NCBI GenBank assembly: GCA_902794095.1
Contig: CADBFZ010000004.1
Span: 1-64,000 of the forward strand
Origin: an uncultured Lachnospiraceae bacterium
Lineage (GTDB): Bacteria; Bacillota; Clostridia; Lachnospirales; Lachnospiraceae
Reading direction: 5' to 3'
DNA length: 64,000 nucleotides
A program made the position numbers and the translations under genes. Positions 34,210-43,050 of this stretch are shown piece after piece. The notes under the pieces are model-generated. The model saw only the letters and a program-made list of their open reading frames with translations, searched no databases and was not told the DNA's origin. Numbering within the stretch: the stretch's first letter is position 1; the number at the start of each line of letters is the position of its first letter.

Positions 34210-36990
34210 TTATTTTGCTTTTAGCTTGTTTACCACAAGTTCATATGCATCGAGTAGTTCCAGGTGATGCTCTCTGATAAATGCTTCGTTTCCTTCGTTG
34301 GAGGCAAATTCCATACGCTTTGCAAGGTCCGAAAGATTGTCTGCTCCGATGTTTCTTGAATTCGATTTCAGTGCATGTACCAGTACACCGTATTCTTTCC
34401 AGTCACCTGCATCGAACTGCTCATTGATCTTTGCCAGGTTATCGGCATAATCTTCGACGTAGATTCCGCATATCATTTCGTAGAAACCTTCATCGTTGTT
34501 GCAATACTTCAATGCGGCCTTCTTATCGATAAAATCGATTGCAAGTACATCGGCTGCCTTGAGGTAGGTGGGCTCGGGAATTGCCTGCTTGGGTGCGGAC
34601 TTGGGAGTTTTGGTTATCATCTCTTCGGGGAGATATTGAAGGATCATGCCGAGAATTTCGTCTCTCTTAATAGGCTTACTGAGATAATCGGTGAAGCCTG
34701 CATCAAGGTATTCTTTCTTGGCTCCCTTGATTGCATTGGCGGTAAGAGCAATGATTGGCGTATCGCTGCACTTGTTAACGGGAAGAGTCTTACTCTTATC
34801 AAGTGTTTCGATACCGTCCATTTCCGGCATCATGTGATCGAGGAAAATGATGTCGTACTTATTGCGGGCAATCAGTTCAAGCATCTCACGACCGCTGAAT
34901 GCTTCTTTAATATGAATGAGCGTATCCTTGAGGAGTCCCTTAACAACTTCTATGTTCATCTTGTTGTCATCAACTACAAGGATGGAAGCAAGGGGAGCCA
35001 TGTAGGTGAAGTCATCATCTGCAAGAATGAGATTTTCTTTACTGTATTTCTCATTGATGTTTCCGACCGGCTCGGGATTTTTGATAAGCTGGTCTATTCT
35101 TACGGTAAAGACGGATCCCTTTCCATAGGTGGAATCAACGTCAATGCTTCCTCCCATGAACTTAACCATTCCCGCACAGATTGCAAGACCGAGTCCGGTT
35201 CCTTCGATGTCTTTATTTCTCTTCTCATCGATTCTGCTGAATTTCTCGAAGAGCTTATCAAGGTCATCTTCCCTGATTCCGATACCGGTATCGCTTACCT
35301 TGATCTCAAGAGTGACTTTGTCGTCGCTTGTGGTTCCTGTTATATCAAGGGACACGCTTCCCTGCTCAGTATACTTAACTGCGTTATTTAAGAGATTGAT
35401 CATAATCTGCCGGATCTTGTTCTCGTCGCCGTAAAGTCCGTCGGGAAGATCTTCTTTGACGCTCAGGTTCAGATTAAGCTTTTTCTGAGTCGCTTTTACT
35501 TCGATCATCTTAACAACTTCGATGGTAAGGGAGGAGAGCGAATAATCGTTGCTTATAAGTTCCATCCTACCCGCTTCGATCTTGGAGAAATCAAGGATGT
35601 CATTGATGAGACCAAGGAGTGCATCGCTGGCAGTCTTTATGTTGGAAGAACATTCCCTGACTTCTTTTGAAATATCTTCACGAAGAATTATTTCGTTCAT
35701 ACCCATGATGGCATTGATGGGGGTTCTGATCTCGTGACTCATGTTGGCCAGGAATTCTGATTTATATTTGTTTGCACGGATGGCTTCCAAAATCTGGTCC
35801 CTGCTCAGTCTCATCTGCCTTATGGTCTGGAAGAGCATCATAAGGATCATGAAGTAGAGACCAATCAGTATGTAAAGACCATCGATTCTGTCAGAAATTA
35901 GGATCATGATGACCGCCTCTACAAGGCTTCCTGCGGACAGTCCGATCATACCGATGAGAACGTAAAAGTATTCTTTGGCATATCCGTTAGCTATATCAAT
36001 ACCGATGGTTGTAAGCAGACATATTATCGCAACAGAGATGATGGTATTGATAATGACGGTTGAATATCTGAAGTCATAAATCTCTGTGGCGTGCAAAAAT
36101 GAAATAACCGTGAAAGTAAGAAACAGTGTGATGAGTATTCCGATAAATATTTTCTCGTATCTTCTGTTCTGGGTTTCGTTCATGAAATAAAGGAATGGTG
36201 CGATCATGACGGTAACAAGCATGTACCCCCATACACCGTCGATGTAATAAAGGCCGGTGATGTACTGAGGAATGATGTTGTCTACAAGGAGCCAGAATGT
36301 TACCAGTGCGAAACCGAATCCGATGGAAAGAAGCATTTTCCATTCGTCATATTTTCCGATAAGGAAAAGAGAGAATATGACAAGTGCGATGGAGAAGAAA
36401 AACAGCATGAATGAAAGTACGAACTGTATTCCTGCCATTTTCATGATCTGCATGAATACACCGAGGGAATCGCCGTAGAAGATCGTTGCGAATCCTTCCT
36501 GCATGTTGTCAATCATTATCTTCTCGACTCTGATGGTTTTGCCTGCATCAGTGGGATAGAGCTTAACCTGGAGAAAGACTGTCTTTTCATTCAGTCCGGG
36601 AAGGGGATTGTTGTCGTTGGTAAAACTGGATCTGAGCTGTCCGTCCACATAAATGTATGCATCATTATATGCGAAGATACAAAAGATGGTTCCTTCTTCA
36701 ATGTGAGCGGGAAGAGTTGACTCGACTGCGAATACGCCCAGCTCTCCGGGCTCTGCAAGAATGGGAAGCTCTTGGGCAACGCGGGTTCCGTCGGGATAAA
36801 CTCTTTCCCATGTTCCGGGGTACTTGCCGTTCCATCTTACGATAGTATCCACTTCATCAAATTGGGCCCATGATATCGCTATGAATGCGAAGATGATAAA
36901 CGTGATCGCACCGAAAACGGTGAGCATGAATCTGAATACTCTGTGGCTCGTGATATGTCTTTTGAAGTTCAAGAAGTTTTGTTCGGACAT
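34210..36990 (-). CDS. Hybrid sensor histidine kinase with 7TM input, receiver and HPt
   Basis: A 926-aa membrane phosphorelay protein. One helix (about 19-42) and an external domain of about 145 residues (VRWNGKYPGTWERVYPDG, YNDAYIYVDGQLRSSF) precede seven or so helices (about 190-400), a 7TMR-DISM-like plan. The kinase core has His at about 419 in NMSHEIRTPINAIMG, then LLNNAVKYTEQG, SDTGIGIREDDLDKLFEKF and GTGLGLAICAGM. The receiver has its Asp at about 717 in FLDHMMPEMDG. The HPt domain has His at about 871 in VHALKSNSRNIG. It closely parallels the hybrid kinase at 12965-17221 from HisKA onward. It lies 18 nt downstream of merR, so the two are probably one operon. Input and output are unknown. 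Confidence 0.92.
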   Translation of the reverse strand: MSEQNFLNFKRHITSHRVFRFMLTVFGAITFIIFAFIAISWAQFDEVDTIVRWNGKYPGTWERVYPDGTRVAQELPILAEPGELGVFAVESTLPAHIEEGTIFCIFAYNDAYIYVDGQLRSSFTNDNNPLPGLNEKTVFLQVKLYPTDAGKTIRVEKIMIDNMQEGFATIFYGDSLGVFMQIMKMAGIQFVLSFMLFFFSIALVIFSLFLIGKYDEWKMLLSIGFGFALVTFWLLVDNIIPQYITGLYYIDGVWGYMLVTVMIAPFLYFMNETQNRRYEKIFIGILITLFLTFTVISFLHATEIYDFRYSTVIINTIISVAIICLLTTIGIDIANGYAKEYFYVLIGMIGLSAGSLVEAVIMILISDRIDGLYILIGLYFMILMMLFQTIRQMRLSRDQILEAIRANKYKSEFLANMSHEIRTPINAIMGMNEIILREDISKEVRECSSNIKTASDALLGLINDILDFSKIEAGRMELISNDYSLSSLTIEVVKMIEVKATQKKLNLNLSVKEDLPDGLYGDENKIRQIMINLLNNAVKYTEQGSVSLDITGTTSDDKVTLEIKVSDTGIGIREDDLDKLFEKFSRIDEKRNKDIEGTGLGLAICAGMVKFMGGSIDVDSTYGKGSVFTVRIDQLIKNPEPVGNINEKYSKENLILADDDFTYMAPLASILVVDDNKMNIEVVKGLLKDTLIHIKEAFSGREMLELIARNKYDIIFLDHMMPEMDGIETLDKSKTLPVNKCSDTPIIALTANAIKGAKKEYLDAGFTDYLSKPIKRDEILGMILQYLPEEMITKTPKSAPKQAIPEPTYLKAADVLAIDFIDKKAALKYCNNDEGFYEMICGIYVEDYADNLAKINEQFDAGDWKEYGVLVHALKSNSRNIGADNLSDLAKRMEFASNEGNEAFIREHHLELLDAYELVVNKLKAK

Positions 36991-37008
36991 TGCTTATTAC
37001 CTGACTGA

Positions 37009-37851
37009 TTACTCAACACATATGAACAGATACTTAAAATACGTATGGTTTCTAGCGTCATCGTAGAGATTGATGAGGCTTATGGAATAAAGATCCGAAA
37101 GTGCTTTTAAATTATTCTTATTTATTAAGGAAAGCATTTTTCGATATGTCTTCTCGATATCCGGCGCGTTGTTGTCCTGATAGCACAGAACAGCTTTGCT
37201 TCCGGGGAGAGGAAATGTTCCTATATTATCAGCCGGAAGAAATGAAAGGCTGATGAGTTTGTTGTATACGTATTTGCCTTCCGTAAGATCGTTATAGTCG
37301 ATGGTAACTCCTGCAGGAAACATGGGGAGTGAATCGTCACGGGAGGTTTTGGTAATGTGCGCGGCTATATCCGCTGCAATGTCGCCTGCGTGGAATGAGG
37401 AATCCTTGTCACTGATCGGACTTGAGAAAACACTCATGGGAGGCATTACATCAATAAAGGGAACGCCGGGTTTATGTGAGTTGTATTTTCCGAGGATCCA
37501 CATGCCGAGCTGAAGCGCCGAGATCTTCTTGGTAATAAGAAATGCTTCATGCTGCATTTCCCTGATCTTGGTGTTGGCAAGTTCTTCGATTCCGTCTCTT
37601 GAAAGGTTGTGGATGATCTTACCGATCTCGGCTATGGAGCAGCCTGTCTGTCTGAGGGTCGTGATAAAAAAGAACGATCCGATCTGTGCAGATGAGTAAT
37701 AGTGATATCCGTTCTTGGGATTCGTCCATGGAACGAGGATATTTTGCTCGTAATAGTATCTGAGTGTATCTCTTGTTGTGTTACAAAGAGCTGCGAACTC
37801 GGAAACCTGGAGCGTATATTCACTGTTTTCGTTAGAAATAATCTGAGCCAT
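37009..37851 (-). CDS. MerR-family regulator with GyrI-like effector domain
   Basis: A 280-aa transcription factor. The N-terminal winged helix reads YTLQVSEFAALCNTTRDTLRYYYEQNIL, then NGYHYYSSAQIGSFFFITTLRQTGCSIAEIGKII, the MerR pattern. A dimer helix (about 85-125) leads to a C-terminal domain of about 150 residues resembling the GyrI-like small-molecule-binding fold of BmrR-type proteins. ATG 37851 was chosen because AAAAGG lies about 8 nt upstream; the longer reading to 37992 would translate through the merR promoter and a palindrome. It is divergent from the fatty-acid operon, whose promoter has the 19-bp spacer and internal dyad typical of MerR targets. Control of fatty-acid synthesis is therefore a strong inference. 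Confidence 0.87.
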   Translation of the reverse strand: MAQIISNENSEYTLQVSEFAALCNTTRDTLRYYYEQNILVPWTNPKNGYHYYSSAQIGSFFFITTLRQTGCSIAEIGKIIHNLSRDGIEELANTKIREMQHEAFLITKKISALQLGMWILGKYNSHKPGVPFIDVMPPMSVFSSPISDKDSSFHAGDIAADIAAHITKTSRDDSLPMFPAGVTIDYNDLTEGKYVYNKLISLSFLPADNIGTFPLPGSKAVLCYQDNNAPDIEKTYRKMLSLINKNNLKALSDLYSISLINLYDDARNHTYFKYLFICVE

Positions 37852-37897
37852 AAAGAAACCTTTTAGTACATGTGTAACATTCGTTACAACTATCGCT

Positions 37898-37955
37898 ATT
37901 GTAAATGATATCCGACTGAAAAGCAAAAGAAACCTTGGGGTTAACCCCAAGGTTT
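37898..37955 (-). promoter_or_regulatory. merR promoter with upstream 26-bp palindrome
   Basis: On the minus strand TTGCTT (37926-37921), 17 bp, TACAAT (37903-37898). Immediately upstream lies a perfect 26-bp palindrome (37930-37955), arms AAACCTTGGGG around TTAA. It shares the TTGGGG...CCCCA half-sites with the dyad in the fab promoter. The palindrome plus T5 could also act as a plus-strand terminator, though no gene reads into it. Confidence 0.65.
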
Positions 37956-38036
37956 TTGATACTATTGTCTTTCTTTTGCAGGGAAATGGCATTAAATCAG
38001 ATAAAAACCGTGAGAAAAAGGGAGATTTTTTGATTG

Positions 38037-38067
38037 TTGACTTGGGGCTAAGCCCCAGGCATATCCT
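38037..38067 (+). promoter_or_regulatory. Fatty-acid operon promoter with MerR-type 19-bp spacer
   Basis: The -35 TTGACT (38037-38042) and -10 TATCCT (38062-38067) are separated by 19 bp that contain the dyad TGGGGC-TAA-GCCCCA (38043-38057). Overlong spacers filled by a dyad are the hallmark of promoters activated by MerR proteins through DNA untwisting. A 17-bp reading with CATATC as -10 is possible but has a poorer hexamer. The start is expected near 38074. Confidence 0.7.
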
Positions 38068-38130
38068 CGAAGAGCTTAGGATGAATAATCCGGTTTAAAC
38101 AATTTTCACCGTGTAAAAGGAGAACAGAAA

Positions 38131-38352
38131 ATGAAAGACGTTACCGAAACAATTATCCGTGTGATTGCAGCATATCTTGACAAGGATGCTTCCGAGATCA
38201 AGGCAACAGATACCTTCGCTGAGATCGGACTTGATTCACTGGACATCATGGAGCTTGTAATGCAGCTTCAGGAAGAACTTGACTGCAAGATCGAGCTTTC
38301 CCAGGATATCACTTCCATTGAAAAGCTTGCAGAGTATATCAGCCAGCAGTGA
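38131..38352 (+). CDS. acpP: Acyl carrier protein
   Basis: A 73-aa acidic carrier of growing acyl chains. Ser36 in EIGLDSLDIMEL is the phosphopantetheine attachment site, and the four-helix ACP pattern is complete. It is the first gene of the fatty-acid operon, with an AAAGGAG site before the ATG, and the fabK ribosome site lies 6 nt after its stop. Position at the head of a fab operon supports a role in fatty-acid rather than polyketide synthesis. Confidence 0.96.
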   Translation: MKDVTETIIRVIAAYLDKDASEIKATDTFAEIGLDSLDIMELVMQLQEELDCKIELSQDITSIEKLAEYISQQ

Positions 38353-38369
38353 TGGCGAAAGGAGATCTC

Positions 38370-39299
38370 ATGGACAAGAATCCGATATGCGAAATGCTGG
38401 GTATCAAATATCCCGTAATTCAGGGAGGTATGGCCTGGATCGCGGATGCATATCTGGCTGCGGCTGTTTCGGAAGCCGGCGGACTCGGACTTATCGCGGC
38501 AATGAATTCAAACGGAGAGCAGCTTCGTGAGCAGATAGTTAAAGCCAAAGAACTTACGGACAAGGTGTTCGGAGTAAATCTGATGCTCATGAGTCCGTTC
38601 ATAGATGAAGCAGTTGATGTAGTCTGCAGTGAACATATCAAGGTTGTTACAACCGGAGCGGGCAATCCTGCCAAGTATATGGAGAAACTTAAAACTGCCG
38701 GCGTAACCCTAATCTGCGTTGTGGCAAGCGTTGCTCTGGCAAAGATGGTCGAGGACATGGGTGCAAGTGCGGTTATCGCAGAAGGATGTGAATCCGGCGG
38801 ACACGTAGGCGAGACAACAACCATGGCACTTGTTCCTCAGGTGGCAGATGCGGTTAATATCCCTGTTATTGCTGCGGGTGGTATTGCTGACGGAAGAGGA
38901 ATGGCTGCTGCATTTATGCTGGGAGCCTGCGCAGTTCAGATGGGAACAAGATTCCTTACCGCCAAAGAATGCAGAGTTCATGAGAACTATAAAGAGAAAG
39001 TTTTATCTGCCCGTGACCGTGACACTATCGTAACAGGTAAAACTCTGGGACATCCCGTTCGTGCTCTTAAGAACAGAATGACCAGAGAGTTTAATAAGAT
39101 GGAACAGGATCCTTCAACAAAGCCCGAAGATCTGGAAGCAATGGGAGCAGGCGCTCTCCGAAAAGCAGCGATTGATGGTGATGTCAAAAACGGATCCTGC
39201 ATGTGCGGACAGATAGCGGGCCTTGTTAACAGCGAAGGAACCTGCGAAGAAATAATAACCGGAATCTGCAGTGATGCTTTTTCACTGCTTGGGTATTGA
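38370..39299 (+). CDS. fabK: Enoyl-ACP reductase II (flavoprotein)
   Basis: A 309-aa FMN-dependent reductase that performs the last step of each elongation cycle in place of FabI. It shows YPVIQGGMAWIADAYLAAAVSEAGGLG at the N terminus, GCESGGHVGETTT near 140, and VIAAGGIADGRGMAAAFMLGACAVQMGTRFL, the nitronate monooxygenase/FabK fold with its phosphate-binding loop. ATG 38370 is chosen because AAAGGAG lies 7 nt upstream; earlier in-frame GTG and ATG codons overlap acpP and lack a site. FabK enzymes are generally insensitive to triclosan. Its stop overlaps the fabD start. Confidence 0.94.
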   Translation: MDKNPICEMLGIKYPVIQGGMAWIADAYLAAAVSEAGGLGLIAAMNSNGEQLREQIVKAKELTDKVFGVNLMLMSPFIDEAVDVVCSEHIKVVTTGAGNPAKYMEKLKTAGVTLICVVASVALAKMVEDMGASAVIAEGCESGGHVGETTTMALVPQVADAVNIPVIAAGGIADGRGMAAAFMLGACAVQMGTRFLTAKECRVHENYKEKVLSARDRDTIVTGKTLGHPVRALKNRMTREFNKMEQDPSTKPEDLEAMGAGALRKAAIDGDVKNGSCMCGQIAGLVNSEGTCEEIITGICSDAFSLLGY

Positions 39300-40225
39300 T
39301 GATGGGAAAGATAGCATTTTTGCTGGCAGGTCAGGGAAGCCAGTATCCCGGAATGGGAAAAGAATTATATGAGGATGTGGCCGAGGTCAAATCTTTTTTT
39401 GATGAAGCGGAAAAGAGCCGTCCCGGAACTCTTAAGCAGATGTTTGAGGGAAGCGAAGAGGAACTTAAGCAGACTATAAACACCCAGCCTTGCTTGTTCC
39501 TTACGGATATGGCTGCTGCCATTGCACTTGAAGCGAAAGGGATTCATCCCGATTTTGCGGCAGGCTTTTCGCTTGGAGAAATTGCAGGTCTTGCGGTAAG
39601 CGGAGTGCTTAATAAAGAAGATGCATTCAGACTTGTTACCGTAAGAGGAAAACTGATGCATGAAGCATCCGGCGTGGTAAAGGGCAAGATGGCTGCGGTT
39701 CTTCGTATGGATGCGGAGGAACTTAAAAAGCTTTCCGACGAATTCGGAGTATGCCCCGTTAATTACAATTGCCCCGGTCAGATCGTGGTATCCGGAAGTG
39801 AAGAGAAAATGGATTCCTTCTTATCGGAACTTGATACAAGGAAAGTGAGATACGTAAATCTCCCCGTAAGCGGCGCGTTCCATACCCCTTACATGGCATC
39901 TGCTTCTGAAGGTCTGAGAAGAGAACTGACAGAAGGCGGATATGAAATCAGTTCACCGAAAATTACTCTTTACTCCAATCTGAGTGCAAAGCCTTATCCT
40001 ATGGATTCGGAAGGCATCATAAGTGCAGTATCCGGTCAGGTATCGAGCAGTGTCAGATGGGAAGAGATAATTAAAAATATGGCGGAGAGCGGCGCAGATA
40101 CTTTTATTGAATGCGGTCCGGGAAATACTTTGTCGGGATTTGTTAAAAGAACGCTCAAGGATGTCAGAATCTTGAATGTAGCAGGCAGAGAGAGTTTAAA
40201 GCGTACCTTGGAGGAACTTAAATAA
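39299..40225 (+). CDS. fabD: Malonyl-CoA:ACP transacylase
   Basis: A 308-aa enzyme loading malonyl groups onto ACP. GQGSQYPGMG opens the protein. The nucleophile is Ser91 in GFSLGEIAGL (the usual GHSxGE with His replaced by Phe), and the catalytic His is in SGAFHTPYM near 198. Two ATGs (39299 and 39302) are possible; the first overlaps the fabK stop as TGATG, suggesting reinitiation, since no good ribosome site is visible. The stop overlaps the fabG start by one base. Confidence 0.95.
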   Translation: MMGKIAFLLAGQGSQYPGMGKELYEDVAEVKSFFDEAEKSRPGTLKQMFEGSEEELKQTINTQPCLFLTDMAAAIALEAKGIHPDFAAGFSLGEIAGLAVSGVLNKEDAFRLVTVRGKLMHEASGVVKGKMAAVLRMDAEELKKLSDEFGVCPVNYNCPGQIVVSGSEEKMDSFLSELDTRKVRYVNLPVSGAFHTPYMASASEGLRRELTEGGYEISSPKITLYSNLSAKPYPMDSEGIISAVSGQVSSSVRWEEIIKNMAESGADTFIECGPGNTLSGFVKRTLKDVRILNVAGRESLKRTLEELK

Positions 40226-40965
40226 TGCTATCCGATAAGATTGCGGTTATTACAGGCGGAACAAGAGGAATAGGCAAGGCTATTGCATTAAAGTTTGCAC
40301 AAAACGGTGCGGACGTTGCAATCATAGCAACTTCGGAATCCGATGCTGCGAGAAAAACTCTGGCTGAATTAAAAAGCCTGGGAAGTGATGCAAAGCTCTA
40401 TGTATGTAACGTCAGTAATTCCGAAGAAGTAGAAAGAATGTCCGAGATGATCATAGCAGATTACGGACAGATAGATATTCTTGTAAACAATGCGGGGATT
40501 ACAAGGGACAACATCCTTCCTGCTCTAAAAGATTCCGATATCGATGATGTAATAGATGTAAACCTTAAAGGATGCATGTATGTAACAAGAGCGTTTATCA
40601 AAAACTTCGTTAAACGCCGCAGCGGAAACATTATCAACATCAGTTCTGTTGTAGGACTTATGGGTAATAAAGGCCAGGCCAATTATGCTGCATCAAAAGC
40701 AGGCATCATAGGATTTACCAAAACCGTAGCAAGGGAATACGGAAAGAGAAACATAAGATGCAATGCAATAGCTCCGGGTTATATACAAACGGAGATGACA
40801 TCGGCACTTAATGAAGATATGACAAAAGCCATTGCAGAGTCCCTCCCTTTAGGAACTCTCGGCGAACCGGATGATGTTGCAAATCTCGCTCTTTTCCTTG
40901 CGGGATCTTCATCCAAGTACATAACCGGTGAGGTGATCAAAGTAGACGGAGGAATGTATGTGTAG
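40225..40965 (+). CDS. fabG: 3-oxoacyl-ACP reductase
   Basis: A 246-aa NADPH-dependent short-chain reductase. It has the cofactor loop TGGTRGIGKAIA, NNAGITRDN near 87, the catalytic Ser in INISSVVGLMGN, and Tyr and Lys in YAASKAG. The C terminus ITGEVIKVDGGMYV is typical of FabG. It overlaps its neighbours on both sides (TAATG upstream, 8 nt into fabF), confirming the polycistronic unit. Confidence 0.96.
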   Translation: MLSDKIAVITGGTRGIGKAIALKFAQNGADVAIIATSESDAARKTLAELKSLGSDAKLYVCNVSNSEEVERMSEMIIADYGQIDILVNNAGITRDNILPALKDSDIDDVIDVNLKGCMYVTRAFIKNFVKRRSGNIINISSVVGLMGNKGQANYAASKAGIIGFTKTVAREYGKRNIRCNAIAPGYIQTEMTSALNEDMTKAIAESLPLGTLGEPDDVANLALFLAGSSSKYITGEVIKVDGGMYV

Positions 40966-42190
40966 AGTTGTTGTAACCGGAATGGGAGTTATTACGCCTG
41001 TTGGAAATGATATTGATAATTTTTGGAATAATATTACAAAAGGTGTTCTCGGAATAGACCGTATAAAGAGGTTTGATGCATCGAATTTAAAAGTAAATCT
41101 TGATGCCGAGGTAAAAGATTTCGAACCGAAGGATTATTACGATACCGTTCAGGAGATAAGAAAATCTGATCTGTATATGCAGTACGCAATGGCTGCTGCA
41201 AAACAGGCGGTAGAAAGCAGCGGAATCCTTGACAGCGATCTTGATAAGGAACGCCTTGGCGTTTATATAGGATCCGGAATAGGTGGAATTAATTCTACGT
41301 TAAGAGAGACCAGAAAACTTGATGATAAAGGACCTGAGATGGTATCACCGTTCTTTGTTCCCATGATGATAAGCAACATGGCAACAGGTGCGGTATCAAT
41401 CAAATTCGGAGCAAAAGGTCCAAGCCTTCCAGTTGTAACCGCATGTGCTACATCAACTCATACCATAGGCGAAGCATACAGAAGTATCAAGCACGGATAT
41501 GCTGATGCAATCATTGCAGGCGGAAGTGAAGCTTCGATTAACGAACTTGCGATGGCAGGATTTATAAATTGTCAGGCACTTAACTTGTCCGATAATCCCG
41601 AAGAGGGAAGTCTTCCTTTCGATAAGAGAAGGGGCGGATTCGTAATGGGTGAGGGTGCAGGAATACTTTTGCTTGAAGAATATGAACACGCAGTTAAAAG
41701 GGGAGCGCCGATCTATGCCGAAGTGGTGGGATATGCCAACACCTCCGATGCGTATCACATCACCGCTCCCGATCCTGAAGGAGACGGTGCAGTAAGAGCG
41801 ATTAAATCAGTTGTGGCTGAAGCAGGAATATCAGCAGATGATGAGATCTATGTCAATGCACACGGAACAGGAACTCATCTTAACGATGCCATGGAGACCA
41901 AAGCTCTTAAGAAAGTTTTCGGTGAGAAAGCATACGACCTTCATGTAAGCTCCACAAAGTCCATGACGGGACACATGATGGGTGCAACCGGTGCGGTTGA
42001 AGCTGTGGCATCCGTTCTTGCTCTTAAGAACGGAATTATTCCTCCCACCATTAATTATAAAGAGAAGGATGAGGAATGTGATCTTGACTACACTCCGAAC
42101 AAAGCGGTTAAGGCTGACATTAAATATGCCATAAGCAATTCGCTTGGCTTTGGCGGACACAATGCGGTTGTGGCATTTAAGAGGATCTGA
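40958..42190 (+). CDS. fabF: 3-oxoacyl-ACP synthase II
   Basis: A 410-aa condensing enzyme. The catalytic triad is visible: Cys163 in VVTACATSTHTIG, His in NAHGTGTHLNDAMET near 303 and His in STKSMTGHMMGATGA near 338. The gatekeeper loop SNSLGFGGHNAVVAF closes the protein. Start ATG 40958 overlaps the fabG stop with GGAGGAATGT just before it. No fabH gene accompanies it here, so chain initiation must depend on a fabH located elsewhere or on another route. Confidence 0.96.
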   Translation: MCRVVVTGMGVITPVGNDIDNFWNNITKGVLGIDRIKRFDASNLKVNLDAEVKDFEPKDYYDTVQEIRKSDLYMQYAMAAAKQAVESSGILDSDLDKERLGVYIGSGIGGINSTLRETRKLDDKGPEMVSPFFVPMMISNMATGAVSIKFGAKGPSLPVVTACATSTHTIGEAYRSIKHGYADAIIAGGSEASINELAMAGFINCQALNLSDNPEEGSLPFDKRRGGFVMGEGAGILLLEEYEHAVKRGAPIYAEVVGYANTSDAYHITAPDPEGDGAVRAIKSVVAEAGISADDEIYVNAHGTGTHLNDAMETKALKKVFGEKAYDLHVSSTKSMTGHMMGATGAVEAVASVLALKNGIIPPTINYKEKDEECDLDYTPNKAVKADIKYAISNSLGFGGHNAVVAFKRI

Positions 42191-42191
42191 T

Positions 42192-42605
42192 ATGGGTTCA
42201 ATACAGGAATATGCAAATATATTTGAAAAACTTGATCTGTCAGAATTGAGTGTTGAAGAGGAAGGACTGAAGCTGACTCTCAAAAGGGAAAGACAGATTC
42301 AGGCGGGAAACACGCAGCCGGTTACATTTACCGGAAATGCTCAGCAGATAGTAACACAGAACTTCGAAGCTCCTGTGGAAGCAATCGGAACAGAGATCAA
42401 AGCTCCTCTTCTCGGAGTCTTCTATGCAAATGAAGTTCCGGTTAAAGAGGGCGATGAAGTTAAAAAGGGTGATGTCCTTTGCTCCATAGAAGCAATGAAA
42501 ATGATGAATGAAGTAAGGTCATCTGCAGACGGTAAGGTTCTTAAGATACTTGCGGAAAACGGTGCTCTTGTGGAATATCATCAGACACTTTTTGTTATCG
42601 GATAA
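42192..42605 (+). CDS. accB: Biotin carboxyl carrier protein of acetyl-CoA carboxylase
   Basis: A 137-aa carrier. An N-terminal helix region (GSIQEYANIFEKLDLSELSVE) and a linker precede the biotinyl domain (about 66-137) with the biotin Lys103 in SIEAMKMMNEV. The typical thumb segment (PLLGVFYA...VPVKEGDEVKKGD) is present. ATG 42192 follows AGAGGA and lies 1 nt after the fabF stop region; a longer reading would overlap fabF by 47 nt without a ribosome site. Confidence 0.94.
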   Translation: MGSIQEYANIFEKLDLSELSVEEEGLKLTLKRERQIQAGNTQPVTFTGNAQQIVTQNFEAPVEAIGTEIKAPLLGVFYANEVPVKEGDEVKKGDVLCSIEAMKMMNEVRSSADGKVLKILAENGALVEYHQTLFVIG

Positions 42606-42614
42606 GGTCGGGTT

Positions 42615-43049
42615 ATGAACAGAGAAGAGATCAAAGAGATACTTCCACACAGAGAGCCCATGCTTCTTGTGGATGAAGTCGAATTAAATGAAGACGGAAC
42701 GGCAACGGGATATTACAACGTTCGCGGGGATGAGTATTTTCTCCGGGGACATTTTCCCGGTAATCCCATCGTGCCCGGAGTTATCCAGTGCGAGATGATG
42801 GCGCAGTCTGCTTGTATTCTTTTTAAGGACAAAATGAATTCGGGAAATGCTCTTCCTGTTTACACGGGACTTGATAAGGTCAGGTTCAGAAAACAGATTG
42901 TTCCCGGTGACAGGATAAGGATAGATGTTAAGATCATCCGAGGATGTCATCCGTTGTATCAGCTTAGTGGTGAGGTGTCTGTCGACGGGAAGAAGTGCAT
43001 GAGCGGAGAGTTTTCTTTTGCAATAATAGATAAGAAGAAAGGAGAGTAG
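42615..43049 (+). CDS. fabZ: 3-hydroxyacyl-ACP dehydratase
   Basis: A 144-aa hot-dog-fold dehydratase. ILPHREPMLLVDEV opens the domain. Catalytic His46 lies in LRGHFPGNPIVPGV and Glu60 in QCEMMAQ. Length and motifs fit FabZ rather than FabA. The site before its ATG is weak (AAGGTCGGG), so coupling to accB translation is likely. Confidence 0.95.
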   Translation: MNREEIKEILPHREPMLLVDEVELNEDGTATGYYNVRGDEYFLRGHFPGNPIVPGVIQCEMMAQSACILFKDKMNSGNALPVYTGLDKVRFRKQIVPGDRIRIDVKIIRGCHPLYQLSGEVSVDGKKCMSGEFSFAIIDKKKGE

Positions 43050-43050
43050 C

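Noticed and set aside
34375-35391. 338-codon plus-strand frame inside the minus-strand hybrid kinase
   Set aside because: The same shadow effect over HisKA, ATPase and receiver domains; the similar kinase at 12965 gives the same artefact.
37852-37992. N-terminal extension of the MerR protein to 37992
   Set aside because: Would translate the merR promoter and the 26-bp palindrome; a good ribosome site precedes ATG 37851.
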